Made by a program: the position numbers and the translations under genes. This document shows, in pieces, positions 33,029 through 43,931 of a stretch of DNA of 45,498 nt; position 1 is the stretch's first letter, and each line of letters starts with the position of its first letter. Below the pieces are notes generated by a model, which searched no databases, was not told where the DNA came from, and saw only the letters and a program-made list of their open reading frames with translations. The stretch comes from Phenylobacterium sp. (lineage in GTDB: Bacteria > Pseudomonadota > Alphaproteobacteria > Caulobacterales > Caulobacteraceae), in NCBI RefSeq assembly GCF_030693625.1, contig NZ_JAUYAF010000080.1, positions 1-45,498 on the forward strand. Direction: 5' to 3'.

Positions 33029-33976
33029 ATGTCAGACCTGGACGCCCCGACACTTCCCCCTGATGTCCGCCGTCAGGTCGTTCGCCTCGCCGGAGACTTC
33101 TTCCTGAACACCTCCCAGGTCATCACCACGGCCATCGATACCGACCTGGTGACCGGGATGATCTTCCTGGCCATCGTCCGCGCCAATGTGCGGCATATGC
33201 TGGACGATCCGGAACTGGCTCTAGCCTATTTCGAGCCCGGCGACCGGCCGCCCGAGGTCTTCCGCAAGCCTGTAAGCGTCTACGCCATCGCCCGTGAACT
33301 GCGTTTGCCCTACGAAACCGCGCGGCGCCATATCCGCAAGCTGCTGGCGAAGGGTCTATGCGAGCGCCAGGGCGATGGCGGGGTGGTGTTCCCGCCTGAG
33401 GTCAACGACCGGCCCGAGGTTCGCCAAGCCGTGGCCACCAACTTCCACACAACCATCCGTTACGCTCGGGCGCTGGCCGACGCAGGGATCGTAGCCACCT
33501 GTGGCCGGGCGCCCGAGACCCCAGGCGGGGGCCCCTACATGCCCCGTGAGGTGGTGCGGCTTTCGAGCGACTACTTCCTCAACACCATCGCACTGCTCAC
33601 GACCAACCTGGGCCTCGATCTGGTGGAGGGCCTGATGTTCCTTGCGATCGTCCGGGCCAACACCTTGCACGTGACCCTAGACCCCACCCTGGCGGCCACC
33701 TTCAGCGGCCTGGACGAGATTCCGCCTGACGCCCTGCGGCGCAGCGTCAGCGTCTACGCTCTCGCGCGCGACCTCCGGCTGCCCTACGAGACCGCCCGCC
33801 GCCATGGCGGCAAGCTGCTCGAGATGGGCTTCTGTGAACGGGCGAGCGATCGGGGCCTGGTGGTGCCGAGCCACGTTCACGCGCGCGACGACTTCAAGGC
33901 GAGCGTCGAGAACTACGGGCGGATCACCCAGGCCTTCGTAAATTCCCTGGCCCAGGCGGGACTGGTTCTGACCTAG
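33029..33976 (+). CDS. Internally duplicated winged-helix protein, probable transcription regulator
   Basis: The 315-residue protein is a tandem duplication. Residues about 10-155 and 168-313 align over their whole length: VVRLAGDFFLNTSQVITT with VVRLSSDYFLNTIALLTT, LVTGMIFLAIVRAN with LVEGLMFLAIVRAN, and PVSVYAIARELRLPYETARRH with RSVSVYALARDLRLPYETARRH. Each half has a helical sensor-like part and a winged HTH. The first recognition helix continues IRKLLAKGLCERQ, the second GGKLLEMGFCERA, so the two HTHs may not be equal. A single chain could mimic a dimer. Each half resembles short HTH proteins of alphaproteobacteria; the duplication in one frame is unusual. No target is evident. Confidence 0.72.
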   Translation: MSDLDAPTLPPDVRRQVVRLAGDFFLNTSQVITTAIDTDLVTGMIFLAIVRANVRHMLDDPELALAYFEPGDRPPEVFRKPVSVYAIARELRLPYETARRHIRKLLAKGLCERQGDGGVVFPPEVNDRPEVRQAVATNFHTTIRYARALADAGIVATCGRAPETPGGGPYMPREVVRLSSDYFLNTIALLTTNLGLDLVEGLMFLAIVRANTLHVTLDPTLAATFSGLDEIPPDALRRSVSVYALARDLRLPYETARRHGGKLLEMGFCERASDRGLVVPSHVHARDDFKASVENYGRITQAFVNSLAQAGLVLT

Positions 33977-34025
33977 GCACCGTCCGGGGATGGCGCCCGC
34001 CCTCCGAACGCCCTAAGGCCGTGGC

Positions 34026-34928
34026 ATGACCCGCAAGCCCGCGCCCGCCCACATGACCGTGCAGAACAACGGCATGGGCATCGCCCTGCGGGTGGCGGCG
34101 ATGGTCTGCATGGCGGGGCTGGCCGCCTTGGTGAAGTGGTGCTCCAGCCGGGGCGTCCCGGTGCTGGAAATCATCTTCTTCCGCAACGCCTTCGCCTTTG
34201 TACCGGTGTTGATCTACATCGCCCGGACCACCGGTTTCTCGGTGCTGAAAACCAAACGGCCCCTGGGCCACCTGATGCGTTCGACGGTCGGCCTGACCGG
34301 CATGGTCTGCGGCTTCACCGCGGTCAGCCTGCTGCCGCTGACAGAATCCACGGCGCTGTCCTTCTCCGCCCCCTTGTTCATGACCGCCCTGTCGGCGCTG
34401 ATCCTCAAGGAGACGGTCGGTCTGCATCGTTGGGGTGCGGTCGTGGTGGGCCTAGTCGGGGTCCTGATCATGATCAACCCCGACCCCTCCCATATGGCGG
34501 TGAAGGGCACCGTCTTCGCCTTGGTGGCCGCCGTCGGCTCGGCCGGCGCCATGATCGCCATCCGCGAGATCGGCCGCACCGAGCCCGGGGCCACCATCGT
34601 CTTCTATTTCACCCTCGCCGGCATGGTGCTTGGCTTGGCCAGCCTTCCCTTCGGCTGGGTCATCCCCGACATGACGACCCTGGCCCTGCTGATCCTCGCC
34701 GGCCTGATCGGCGGGGTGGGGCAGCTCTTCCTGACCGAGGCCATCCGCCGAGCGCCGGTCGCCGTGGTGGCGCCCTTCGACTACACCCAGCTGATCTGGG
34801 CCAGCATCATCGGCTTCCTCGTGTGGGAGGAAACACCGCGCCTGGCCACCCTGGCGGGCGCCCTCGTCGTGGCCGGAAGCAGTATCTACATCCTCCTTCG
34901 CGAGACCCGCCGCTTCCGCGCATCCTGA
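34026..34928 (+). CDS. EamA/DMT-superfamily exporter
   Basis: This is a 300-residue membrane protein with ten helices in two EamA repeats. The first repeat includes VPVLEIIFFRNAFAFVPVLIYIA and AVSLLPLTESTALSFSAPLFMTALSALILKE. The second includes GGVGQLFLTEAIRRAPVAVVAPFDYTQLIWASIIGFLVWEE. This pattern is close to the RhaT/RarD-like drug-metabolite exporters often annotated as S-adenosylmethionine or purine exporters; the substrate is unknown. It is unlike the exporter at 9369 in sequence. It starts 49 bases after the duplicated HTH gene, possibly in one unit. Confidence 0.86.
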   Translation: MTRKPAPAHMTVQNNGMGIALRVAAMVCMAGLAALVKWCSSRGVPVLEIIFFRNAFAFVPVLIYIARTTGFSVLKTKRPLGHLMRSTVGLTGMVCGFTAVSLLPLTESTALSFSAPLFMTALSALILKETVGLHRWGAVVVGLVGVLIMINPDPSHMAVKGTVFALVAAVGSAGAMIAIREIGRTEPGATIVFYFTLAGMVLGLASLPFGWVIPDMTTLALLILAGLIGGVGQLFLTEAIRRAPVAVVAPFDYTQLIWASIIGFLVWEETPRLATLAGALVVAGSSIYILLRETRRFRAS

Positions 34929-34965
34929 AGGGCCTCATCGCGCGAAGGGCTTTAGAAACCCTGCG

Positions 34966-34994
34966 TTGACAGCCCGGCGGTACGGGAAGATTCT
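34966..34994 (+). promoter_or_regulatory. Candidate promoter of the TPR-protein gene
   Basis: TTGACA (34966-34971) is a perfect -35 hexamer. Seventeen bases later GATTCT (34989-34994) could be a weak -10. The gene starts at 35067, giving a leader of about 65 bases. Confidence 0.35.
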
Positions 34995-35066
34995 GATGGC
35001 CAAGTCAGGTTCCTTTCAGGGCCTTCGGCGCTCGGAACCCGGCTCCAGGTCAGATGGAGGCCAGGC

Positions 35067-35621
35067 ATGATCAGGACAGTATCGGCGGCAGGCGCCTTGG
35101 CGGTGGCTCTTTTCGCAGGCTCGGCCCAGGCCGCGGTGACAGTGATCGGCGGCGGGATGGCTGAGGCCTGTTCCGATGCGGCGATCAGTGGCGAAAGCGA
35201 CATCAGGTTCCAGCAGCTGTGCACCGACGCGCTGGATTCCGAATTCCTGAACGCCCGCGACCGCGCCGGCACCCTGGTCAATCGCGGCGTCCTGAAGCTG
35301 CGGCGGGGCACCTATCCCGAGGCGACCCGAGACTTCGACCAGGCGGTGAAGCTCCAGCCTGGCATGGGCGAGGCCTATGTGAACCGCGGCGCCGCATCGA
35401 TCGGCCAGCGCCGCTACGCCGACAGCCTGCCCGATATCAACAAGGGGCTGGAACTGGGCCTGCTCGAACCCGCCAAGGCCTACTACAACCGGGCGCTGGC
35501 TTACGAAGGCCTGGAGGACGCTAAGTCCGCCTATTTCGACTACCAAAAGGCGTTGGAGATGCAGCCGGAGTGGGCCGCGCCCCGCGAGCAACTGGCCCGG
35601 TTCAGCGTGTCGCGGCGCTAG
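35067..35621 (+). CDS. Secreted tetratricopeptide-repeat protein
   Basis: This is a 184-residue protein with a signal peptide (MIRTVSAAGALAVALFAGSAQA). A short N-terminal region has two Cys (EACSDAA, QLCTDAL). Three or so TPR units follow (about 65-165): AGTLVNRGVLKLRRGTYPEATRDFDQAVKL, GEAYVNRGAASIGQRRYADSLPDINKGLEL, AKAYYNRALAYEGLEDAKSAYFDYQKALEM. It is probably a periplasmic scaffold. Partner unknown. Followed at 37 bases by another secreted small protein. Confidence 0.83.
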   Translation: MIRTVSAAGALAVALFAGSAQAAVTVIGGGMAEACSDAAISGESDIRFQQLCTDALDSEFLNARDRAGTLVNRGVLKLRRGTYPEATRDFDQAVKLQPGMGEAYVNRGAASIGQRRYADSLPDINKGLELGLLEPAKAYYNRALAYEGLEDAKSAYFDYQKALEMQPEWAAPREQLARFSVSRR

Positions 35622-35658
35622 GGACCCAAGCAGAGGTCTCGCGCGTTCTGCATCCGAG

Positions 35659-36009
35659 ATGCGCGCCCTGTTTACAGCCCTGATCCTCGCCGTAATCGGC
35701 GCGGGCCCTGCCTTGGCGCAGGACGCGAACCTCAGCGCCTATTATGAGGCGATGTGGCACGAGCAGCAGGCCGCCAACCGGATGGCCCAGCAGCGCTCTG
35801 TCGCCCTGGAGAACCAGGTCGGCGCTCTTGAAGCCCAGATGCAGACGGAGACCCGGCTGCGTGATCTTGAGGGTCGGCTAGTGGCCTCGCGCCTCCCCGC
35901 CACGGACGCCACACAGGCCGCGCCGCCTGCCGTCTTGCCGGCCAACATCGACGCCTGGATGGCCGAGTCCAACGCGCGGGTCCGGGCCGCGGCCACGAAC
36001 AGGCGCTAG
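35659..36009 (+). CDS. Secreted coiled-coil protein of unknown function
   Basis: This is a 116-residue protein with a signal peptide (MRALFTALILAVIGAGPALA, cut near residue 20). A predicted coiled coil follows at about 30-75 (WHEQQAANRMAQQRSVALENQVGALEAQMQTETRLRDLEGRL). The C-terminal part is Ala/Pro-rich with PANIDAWMAESNARVRAAA. I do not recognise a family. It may be transcribed with the TPR protein just upstream. Confidence 0.62.
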   Translation: MRALFTALILAVIGAGPALAQDANLSAYYEAMWHEQQAANRMAQQRSVALENQVGALEAQMQTETRLRDLEGRLVASRLPATDATQAAPPAVLPANIDAWMAESNARVRAAATNRR

Positions 36010-36111
36010 CAAGCTTCGCAGTTGTGGCTTGCACGCGCGGCGTGCGCCAGGAATAACGTCAGGGCTACCCATGGTGGTGGCTTTACTGCGCTCAGCGCCC
36101 GGGGGGGCTTC

Positions 36112-38061
36112 ATGTTTCGAATCTTGGTGGTCGCGCTGTGCGCGGCGCTCTTTGCCTGGCCCGCCGCTGCCGCCCCGCCACCGATTGAGACCTACGGGCG
36201 CCTTCCGACCCTGGAACAGGTGCTGGTCTCTCCGGACGGAACCAAGCTGGCCTATGTCCGCCCCGAGGGTGAGAGCCGCAAGATCATGGTGCAGAACCTG
36301 GCGGATGGGAAAATGCTCGCCGGGGTGGCCGTGGGCAACGAGAAGCTGCGCGACATCTTCTGGGTCGGAAATGGACGGATCGCCTTCTCGACATCCACAA
36401 CGGCCCGCGTCCGAAGCAACAGCTCGTCCGTCGAGTTCACCGGCCGCAATGAGATTTGGCAGACTCGAGTCTACGACATCGAGAGGCGCACCTTCCAGCT
36501 CGTGCTCGACAAGACGCCTGGCGTCGGCAACTTCACCAATGGCGGCGTCAACGTGGGGATCGTTGATGGCGTTCCCAGCATCTACGCCGTCGCGATGAGG
36601 ATCAGCGGTGTCGACAGCCTGCAAAGCCTCTATCGCGTCGACGTCGCCGGCGGCCCCACGCGGCTGCTGGATTCCGGCCCAAGCATAGGGGACATCAGCA
36701 CGAACTGGGTGCTGGATGGGACCGGCGCGACGATCGCCAAGACCGAATATGACCGCAAGGACGGCGACTGGAGATTACTCGTTCGGGTCGGCCCGAAATG
36801 GTATCCGGTGCTTTCCGAGAACGCGCCGCTGGATGAGCCGTCCGTCATTGGCCTCGGCCCGGCGCCCGACACCTTGCTGATCGCGCGGATCGATGAGGGC
36901 CGCTATGTCTTCAAGCCTCTCTCCCTGAAGACCGGTAAGGAGGGGGAGCCGCTGGCGCTGAAGAACGGCGTCCTGGAGTTCCTGTTCGACGGCGTCACGC
37001 GCCGCATCATTGGTGTCGTGGAGAATGACGACGCCAACACCATGACCTTCTTCGCGCCGGAAGATCAGGCGAGCTGGAACAAGATCAAGCGTGCCTTCGG
37101 CAGTGAGCGGGTGACGCTGGAGAGCTGGTCCGACAACCGAAAGCAGGTGGTGGTCAAGGTCCAGGGCCCGAAGACTGGCGCGGCCTACATGTTCGTCGAT
37201 CTCGCCGCCGGTCGCGCCTCGATGGTGGATGACATGCAGGCCGGCCTGGGTCCTGACGAGCTCTCCGTCACGACCATGATCACTTACAAGGCCGCGGACG
37301 GCCTGGAAATTCCCGCCGTCCTGACAATGCCCAAGGGCCGCGATCCCAAGAACCTGCCGCTGGTGGTGATGCCTCACGGCGGACCTCAGTCCTTCGACAC
37401 CGTCGACTTCGATTGGTGGCGGCAGGCTCTGGCATCCCGCGGCTATGTCGTGCTGCAGCCGAATTTCCGCGGATCCGAGGGCTACGGCCCCAGCTTCACG
37501 GCCGCTGGCTACGGAGAGTGGGGCCGCAAGATGCAGACCGACCTTTCCGATGGCGTGAAGCACCTGTCGACCCAGGGCGCCATAGATACCAAGCGGGTGT
37601 GCATCGTCGGGCACAGCTACGGCGGTTACGCCGCCCTGGCGGGCGTCGCCCTGGAGCCTGGGGTCTACCGCTGCGCCGTGGCAGTTGCGGGGATTTCAGA
37701 TCTCCGTCGCTTCCTGATGTGGAAGCGGGGCAACCTCGGAGGTGGCCGAAACGACACCCTGCGTTTTTGGCGACGCTTCATGGGCGTGGAGGGCGAGGAT
37801 GAGAGCGGGCTCGACGCTTATTCCCCGGCGCGCCAGGCTGCCAAGGTCAAGGCGCCGGTGCTGCTGATCCATGGCAAGGACGATCTGGTGGTGCCCTTTG
37901 AGCAAAGCCAGTTCATGGCCGACGCCCTGACTGCGGTTGGCAGGCCAGTGGAGCTGGTGACCCTCAGCGCCGAGGACCACTGGCTGTCTCGGGGGGCGAC
38001 CCGCATCCAGATGCTGCAGGCGACGGTGACCTTCCTCGAAAAGGCCAATCCGCCGAACTAG
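36112..38061 (+). CDS. Secreted prolyl oligopeptidase-family (S9) peptidase
   Basis: This is a 649-residue serine peptidase with a signal peptide (MFRILVVALCAALFAWPAAAA). An N-terminal beta-propeller-type region (about 30-390) is followed by the alpha/beta-hydrolase domain. The catalytic Ser502 lies in CIVGHSYGGYAALAGVA, Asp591 in LLIHGKDDLVVPFEQS and His623 in LSAEDHWLSR. LPLVVMPHGGPQSFDTVDFDWWRQALASRGYVVLQPNFRGSEGYG is the family signature. It is probably periplasmic and acts as a dipeptidyl or acylaminoacyl peptidase. I chose ATG at 36112 because the signal peptide begins there. Confidence 0.88.
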   Translation: MFRILVVALCAALFAWPAAAAPPPIETYGRLPTLEQVLVSPDGTKLAYVRPEGESRKIMVQNLADGKMLAGVAVGNEKLRDIFWVGNGRIAFSTSTTARVRSNSSSVEFTGRNEIWQTRVYDIERRTFQLVLDKTPGVGNFTNGGVNVGIVDGVPSIYAVAMRISGVDSLQSLYRVDVAGGPTRLLDSGPSIGDISTNWVLDGTGATIAKTEYDRKDGDWRLLVRVGPKWYPVLSENAPLDEPSVIGLGPAPDTLLIARIDEGRYVFKPLSLKTGKEGEPLALKNGVLEFLFDGVTRRIIGVVENDDANTMTFFAPEDQASWNKIKRAFGSERVTLESWSDNRKQVVVKVQGPKTGAAYMFVDLAAGRASMVDDMQAGLGPDELSVTTMITYKAADGLEIPAVLTMPKGRDPKNLPLVVMPHGGPQSFDTVDFDWWRQALASRGYVVLQPNFRGSEGYGPSFTAAGYGEWGRKMQTDLSDGVKHLSTQGAIDTKRVCIVGHSYGGYAALAGVALEPGVYRCAVAVAGISDLRRFLMWKRGNLGGGRNDTLRFWRRFMGVEGEDESGLDAYSPARQAAKVKAPVLLIHGKDDLVVPFEQSQFMADALTAVGRPVELVTLSAEDHWLSRGATRIQMLQATVTFLEKANPPN

Positions 38062-38136
38062 CTGACAGCGGCGCCGTTCCGCCGCATCCTCGGCCAGTCT
38101 GGCGCGTTGAGGCGGCCAGGGTTGGAGGAGATGGCC

Positions 38137-38985
38137 ATGCGTTGGGACGGTGGACGCCGCGGCGGCAATGTTGAGGATCGGCGCGGGCTCGGGCCTGTTG
38201 CGGGGGGCGTCGGGATCGGCGGCCTGCTGCTGGCGGCCGTGGGCTACTTCGTGTTCGGCATCGACCCCTCGACGACCCTCAGCGTGGTCAACGGCGCGGG
38301 CGGCGGGGCTGAGCAGCAGGAGGGCGTGCGCGGCACGCCGGCCGATCGCGACGCCCAGTTCGTCGACGTTATCGAGACTTCCACCAGCGATGTCTGGACC
38401 CAGATCTTCAAGGCCTCCAATCGCAGCTACGATCCCCCCGCGGGCATCGTGATCTATGACCGCGCCACCGGGACGGGCTGCGGCATGGGACAGTCGGCCA
38501 TGGGGCCGTTCTATTGTCCGCCGGACCGCAAGGTCTATCTCGACCTCTCCTTCTGGCAGGAACTCTCAGGTCGCTTCGGCGCCCAGGGCGACGCGGCGCG
38601 GGCCTATGTCATCGCCCACGAGGTCGCCCACCACGTCCAGAACATCACCGGCCAGATGGACAAGGCCAAGCAGTTCGGCGCCAAGGGCGTGGACTCAGGC
38701 TCGGTGCGCCTGGAGCTGCAGGCCGACTGCTATGCCGGCGTTTGGGCGGCCCGGGCGTCGGAAGCTTCCGACGGTCAGGTGGCGCTCGATCCCAAGGATA
38801 TCGAGGACGGTCTGAACGCCGCCGCTGCGGTCGGGGACGACACCCTTCAAAAGCAGTCGCAGGGCCGGGTCATGCCTGACGCCTTCACCCACGGCACCAG
38901 CGAGCAGCGCATGCGCTGGTTCCGCGCCGGGGTGCAGAACGGCGATCCCGCCAACTGCGATACGTTCGGCGCTTCACGTCTCTAG
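38137..38985 (+). CDS. YpfJ-type neutral zinc metallopeptidase
   Basis: This is a 282-residue protein of the PF04228 family. The N-terminus RWDGGRRGGNVEDRRG is followed by one membrane helix (about 22-45, GVGIGGLLLAAVGYFVFG). The periplasmic catalytic domain shows AYVIAHEVAHHVQNITG (HExxH zinc motif), LELQADCYAGVWA (third ligand Glu and the family Cys), and GTSEQRMRWFRAGVQNG at the end. PFYCPPDRKVYLDLSFWQEL is also typical. I chose ATG at 38137 with GGAGGAG seven bases upstream; ATG at 38131 is too close to that site. Its stop overlaps the convergent racemase by 12 bases. Confidence 0.88.
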   Translation: MRWDGGRRGGNVEDRRGLGPVAGGVGIGGLLLAAVGYFVFGIDPSTTLSVVNGAGGGAEQQEGVRGTPADRDAQFVDVIETSTSDVWTQIFKASNRSYDPPAGIVIYDRATGTGCGMGQSAMGPFYCPPDRKVYLDLSFWQELSGRFGAQGDAARAYVIAHEVAHHVQNITGQMDKAKQFGAKGVDSGSVRLELQADCYAGVWAARASEASDGQVALDPKDIEDGLNAAAAVGDDTLQKQSQGRVMPDAFTHGTSEQRMRWFRAGVQNGDPANCDTFGASRL

Positions 38986-39669
38986 AATCGGGACCGGCTC
39001 ATAGCCGAGGCAGACGTCCACGCAGCGCCTGGCGAGCAGTTCGCCGGCGTCGAGAAGCGGCTTGCCGACGTCCTTGGGACCCAGCACCAGCGGCACTTCA
39101 GTGCAGCCGGCGATGATCGCCTCGGCTCCGTCCGCAACCAGGATCTGGGCCAGGTCGGCCATGCCCTGGCGGACCTCAGGCCCGACGTCGCCCGCCTTGA
39201 TCTTGGCCAACAGGGTCATGAAGCCCTCCTGGGCCTCAGGCGGCAGGGTGACCAGACCCATGCCCTGGGCGGCCAGATACTCGCGGTAGAGCCGGATCGC
39301 CTGCTTGGTGCCCAGCACACCGGCGCGCCGGGCGCCGGTGTCCCGCGCGGCGTGCGAGGCCGTCTGGATCATGTCGATCAGCGGCAGACCCGAGGCCCGG
39401 GTGATCAGGTCGGCATGGGCGTGAGCGGTGTTGCAGGCGATGGCCAGCACCTCGGCGCCCGCGCCATGCAGGGCGCCGGCCATCTCGGCCAGGACAGGCC
39501 CAGGCTTGGCGAAGGGATCGTTGCGGTCTGGAACCTGTGGGTTGATGTCGACGATCACCCGGATGTGGTCCTTCTCCTGCTTCACGGGGGTGAAGGCCTG
39601 GAGCTTGGTGAGGAAGTCGAGGGTGGCGGCGGGGCCCATGCCCCCGAGGACGCCGAGGACGAGGCTCAT
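38974..39669 (-). CDS. Aspartate/glutamate racemase family protein
   Basis: This is a 231-residue PLP-independent racemase. The start LVLGVLGGMGPAATLDFLTKL and the two catalytic Cys in LAIACNTAHAH and AIIAGCTEVPLVL are all in place. This suggests amino-acid racemase activity, aspartate being the commonest substrate in this subgroup. It overlaps the D-cysteine desulfhydrase-type gene by four bases (ATGA), so both are made together. A joint role in D-amino-acid or sulfur amino-acid metabolism is inferred. Confidence 0.88.
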   Translation of the reverse strand: MSLVLGVLGGMGPAATLDFLTKLQAFTPVKQEKDHIRVIVDINPQVPDRNDPFAKPGPVLAEMAGALHGAGAEVLAIACNTAHAHADLITRASGLPLIDMIQTASHAARDTGARRAGVLGTKQAIRLYREYLAAQGMGLVTLPPEAQEGFMTLLAKIKAGDVGPEVRQGMADLAQILVADGAEAIIAGCTEVPLVLGPKDVGKPLLDAGELLARRCVDVCLGYEPVPILET

Positions 39670-40670
39670 GCCAGGGTTCCTTCCAGTTCGGTGGCGTAGC
39701 CGAACAGTCCCTGGGCGCCGCCGGTGTGCAGGAACACCACCGTCTCGTCCCGGAAGGCGCCGGCCTTGGTGAGTGCGATCAGGCCCTTCATCGCCTTGCC
39801 GGTATAGACCGGATCCAGCAGCAGGGCCTCGGTGCGGGCCACGAGCTTCAGGCCGTCGATCACCGCCTGGTCGATGAGGCCGTAGCCCGCGCCCACATAG
39901 TCGCAGTCGGCGACGGTCATCTCCCGGGTGACGCGCTCGCCGTGGCCCAGCATTGCCGCGGTCTCAACGGCCAGCTTGTGGACATTGGCTTCCTGGATTT
40001 CCTTCGGGGCGCGCACGCCAATGCCCAGCACCGGAATGTCGGCGCCGATCAGGGCCAGGCCCGCCACCAGGCCGGCATGGGTGCCCGCGCTGCCGGTGGC
40101 CGTGACGATGCGGTCGATGACGATCCCCTGCTCATCGGCCTGGCGCACCAGTTCGATGGCGCAGTCCACATAGCCCAGGGCGCCGATGGCGTTGGAGCCG
40201 CCGCCGGGGATGATGTAGGGCACGCCGCCTCGGCCGCGGACCTCGTCGGCGACCTTGGCCAGCTCGGCGTTCATGTCGGTCCCGGCGGGCACGGTGCGCA
40301 GCTTGCCCCCCAGCAGCCGGTCCAGCAGCACATTGCCGGAGGTGTTGTAGTCCACCGCCCTGGAGCCGGTCCGTTCCTCCAGGATGATCTCACAGGCCAG
40401 GCCGAAGCGGGCGGCGGCGGCGGCCGTCTGGCGCACGTGGTTGGACTGTACAGCCCCCTGCGTCACCAGCGTGTCGCAGCCCTGGTCCAGGGCGTCGCCC
40501 AGCAGGAATTCCAGTTTTCGGGTCTTATTGCCGCCCCCTGCCAGACCGGTGCAATCGTCGCGCTTCACCCACAGTTCGGGACCGCCCAGGGCGGCGCTGA
40601 GGCCGGACATGGGCTCCATGGGCGTGGGCAGGTGCGCGAAGCGCGCGCGCGGGAAACGGGCGAGATGCAT
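39666..40670 (-). CDS. dcyD: D-cysteine desulfhydrase / ACC deaminase-family PLP enzyme
   Basis: This is a 334-residue fold-type II PLP enzyme. The lysine lies in LAGGGNKTRKLEFLLGDAL, followed by TQGAVQSNHVRQTAAAAA and the phosphate-binding TATGSAGTHAGLVAG. LLDPVYTGKAMKGLI near the C-terminus is typical of D-cysteine desulfhydrase. It would release sulfide from D-cysteine. Close relatives include L-cysteate sulfo-lyase (CuyA), so a C-S lyase acting on a sulfonate is the main alternative. It is first in a pair with the racemase gene. Confidence 0.84.
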   Translation of the reverse strand: MHLARFPRARFAHLPTPMEPMSGLSAALGGPELWVKRDDCTGLAGGGNKTRKLEFLLGDALDQGCDTLVTQGAVQSNHVRQTAAAAARFGLACEIILEERTGSRAVDYNTSGNVLLDRLLGGKLRTVPAGTDMNAELAKVADEVRGRGGVPYIIPGGGSNAIGALGYVDCAIELVRQADEQGIVIDRIVTATGSAGTHAGLVAGLALIGADIPVLGIGVRAPKEIQEANVHKLAVETAAMLGHGERVTREMTVADCDYVGAGYGLIDQAVIDGLKLVARTEALLLDPVYTGKAMKGLIALTKAGAFRDETVVFLHTGGAQGLFGYATELEGTLA

Positions 40671-40720
40671 GGGGAACTCCTAGGCTCCCTGACTAGCATG
40701 CCGCCCGGGCTTTTCGCGAG

Positions 40721-41110
40721 CTACGGCTTGAGCTTGGGCGGCAGGCTGGCGATCTGCGGCGGGGTCAACCTGGTGATCGACTTCACGATGCAGGGCGAGA
40801 GACCGATGGTCCCGGCGACCTTCAGGCTGAGGTCGATCGGGCGGCAGACCAGATCGTTGCCGCCCGCGGTCTCGATCACCAGGGGATCGCCCATGCTGGC
40901 TCCGGCCAGGCAGGATCCGTTCATCTCGATGCGGAAGACGTCCTTGTTGCGGACGCCGACATAGAGGGTCTTGGGATCGCCCACCGTGTGGCCGTCCATC
41001 TGGCTGACGCGGAAGCACTGGCGGCCGGGGGCGGGATCGGCGGCCAGGGCCTGGGAGGCGCCGGCGGAAAGCGCCACGGCGGCGAGGACGAGAGGGAGCA
41101 GGCGGATCAT
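40721..41110 (-). CDS. DUF6491-type secreted protein
   Basis: This is a 129-residue protein with a signal peptide (MIRLLPLVLAAVALSAGASQALA, cleavage about 23). The mature part has CFRVSQMDGHTVGDPKTLYVGVRNKDVFRIEMNGSC and NDLVCRPIDLSLKV, with conserved Cys pairs and the GDP and R-V-RIE pattern seen in DUF6491 proteins of Caulobacterales. Function unknown, probably periplasmic. Monocistronic; divergent from thiC. Confidence 0.72.
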   Translation of the reverse strand: MIRLLPLVLAAVALSAGASQALAADPAPGRQCFRVSQMDGHTVGDPKTLYVGVRNKDVFRIEMNGSCLAGASMGDPLVIETAGGNDLVCRPIDLSLKVAGTIGLSPCIVKSITRLTPPQIASLPPKLKP

Positions 41111-41189
41111 GGGGCGCTTCCTTGGCTTGGGGGGCCGAGATCAACGCAGGACGATGGCATTTGTCGGGCGATCGCGGTAGCGTGGGGCC

Positions 41190-43175
<1,986 letters not shown>

Positions 43176-43196
43176 CGCACATGTCGGTCGCCACGG

Positions 43197-43931
43197 ATGG
43201 AAGAAATGGCCTTTTCAGAGGGGGCGACCGACCAAGACCTGTCGATGGCCGACTGGTCTGACGCCGATTGCACCGACGCGGTGTTCGTGGGCTGCACCAT
43301 CGAGGGGGCGCAGTTCTCGGAGACGGTGCTGGAAGGCAGCAAATTCAAGGGCTGCCGCATCCTTGGCGCGCGGTTCGCCCATGCCAACCTGCGCGACGCG
43401 CACTTTGAGGACTGCCAGTTCGCGCAAGGACAACATGGGCCGACATTTGCCCATTGCGGTCTCGATGAGGTGCGCTTCACGCGCTGCGACCTGTCCTTCG
43501 CGCGGTTCGAGCGATCGAGCCTGTACGGGGCGCAGTTCGAGACCTGTAACCTGCGGGGGGCGGCCTTCGTGGGGGCCGACTTCAGCCGGGCGTTCGGCCG
43601 CAAGGTGATCCGCACCCAGGTGTCGTTCTCCGGCTGCAGCCTGGAGCTGGCCGACCTCGCCCAGGCGCGGCTGGCCGGCGCGGACCTGACCAATGTCTCG
43701 CTGCGGGAGACCGACCTGCGGGAGGCCGACCTCACCGGCGCCGACATGCGCAGGTGCGACCTGTTCCAGGCCCTGACCGGTGGGGCCAGGTTCGCGGAGG
43801 CCGACCTGCGGGGCGCGGAGGTCAGCGGCCTGAACATCTCAGGTCTAGCAAGCTATGAGGGGATGAAGGTCGACGTCGGCCAGCAATACCGCCTGCTGAC
43901 GGCGCTAGGCCTCGACGTTCACGCCGATTAG
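43197..43931 (+). CDS. Pentapeptide-repeat protein
   Basis: This is a 244-residue protein that is almost entirely A(D/N)LXX-like repeats forming a right-handed quadrilateral beta-helix (for example ADLAQARLAGADLTNVSLRE, ADLTGADMRRCDL, ADLRGAEVSGLNI). It also has interleaved Cys/Phe variants (TDAVFVGCTIEGAQFSE, FARFERSSLYGAQF). It starts 21 bases after thiC. Some relatives protect DNA gyrase from quinolones or toxins, but many have unknown roles. An internal start at 43206 is possible. Its stop overlaps that of the convergent small membrane protein (TTAG). Confidence 0.8.
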   Translation: MEEMAFSEGATDQDLSMADWSDADCTDAVFVGCTIEGAQFSETVLEGSKFKGCRILGARFAHANLRDAHFEDCQFAQGQHGPTFAHCGLDEVRFTRCDLSFARFERSSLYGAQFETCNLRGAAFVGADFSRAFGRKVIRTQVSFSGCSLELADLAQARLAGADLTNVSLRETDLREADLTGADMRRCDLFQALTGGARFAEADLRGAEVSGLNISGLASYEGMKVDVGQQYRLLTALGLDVHAD

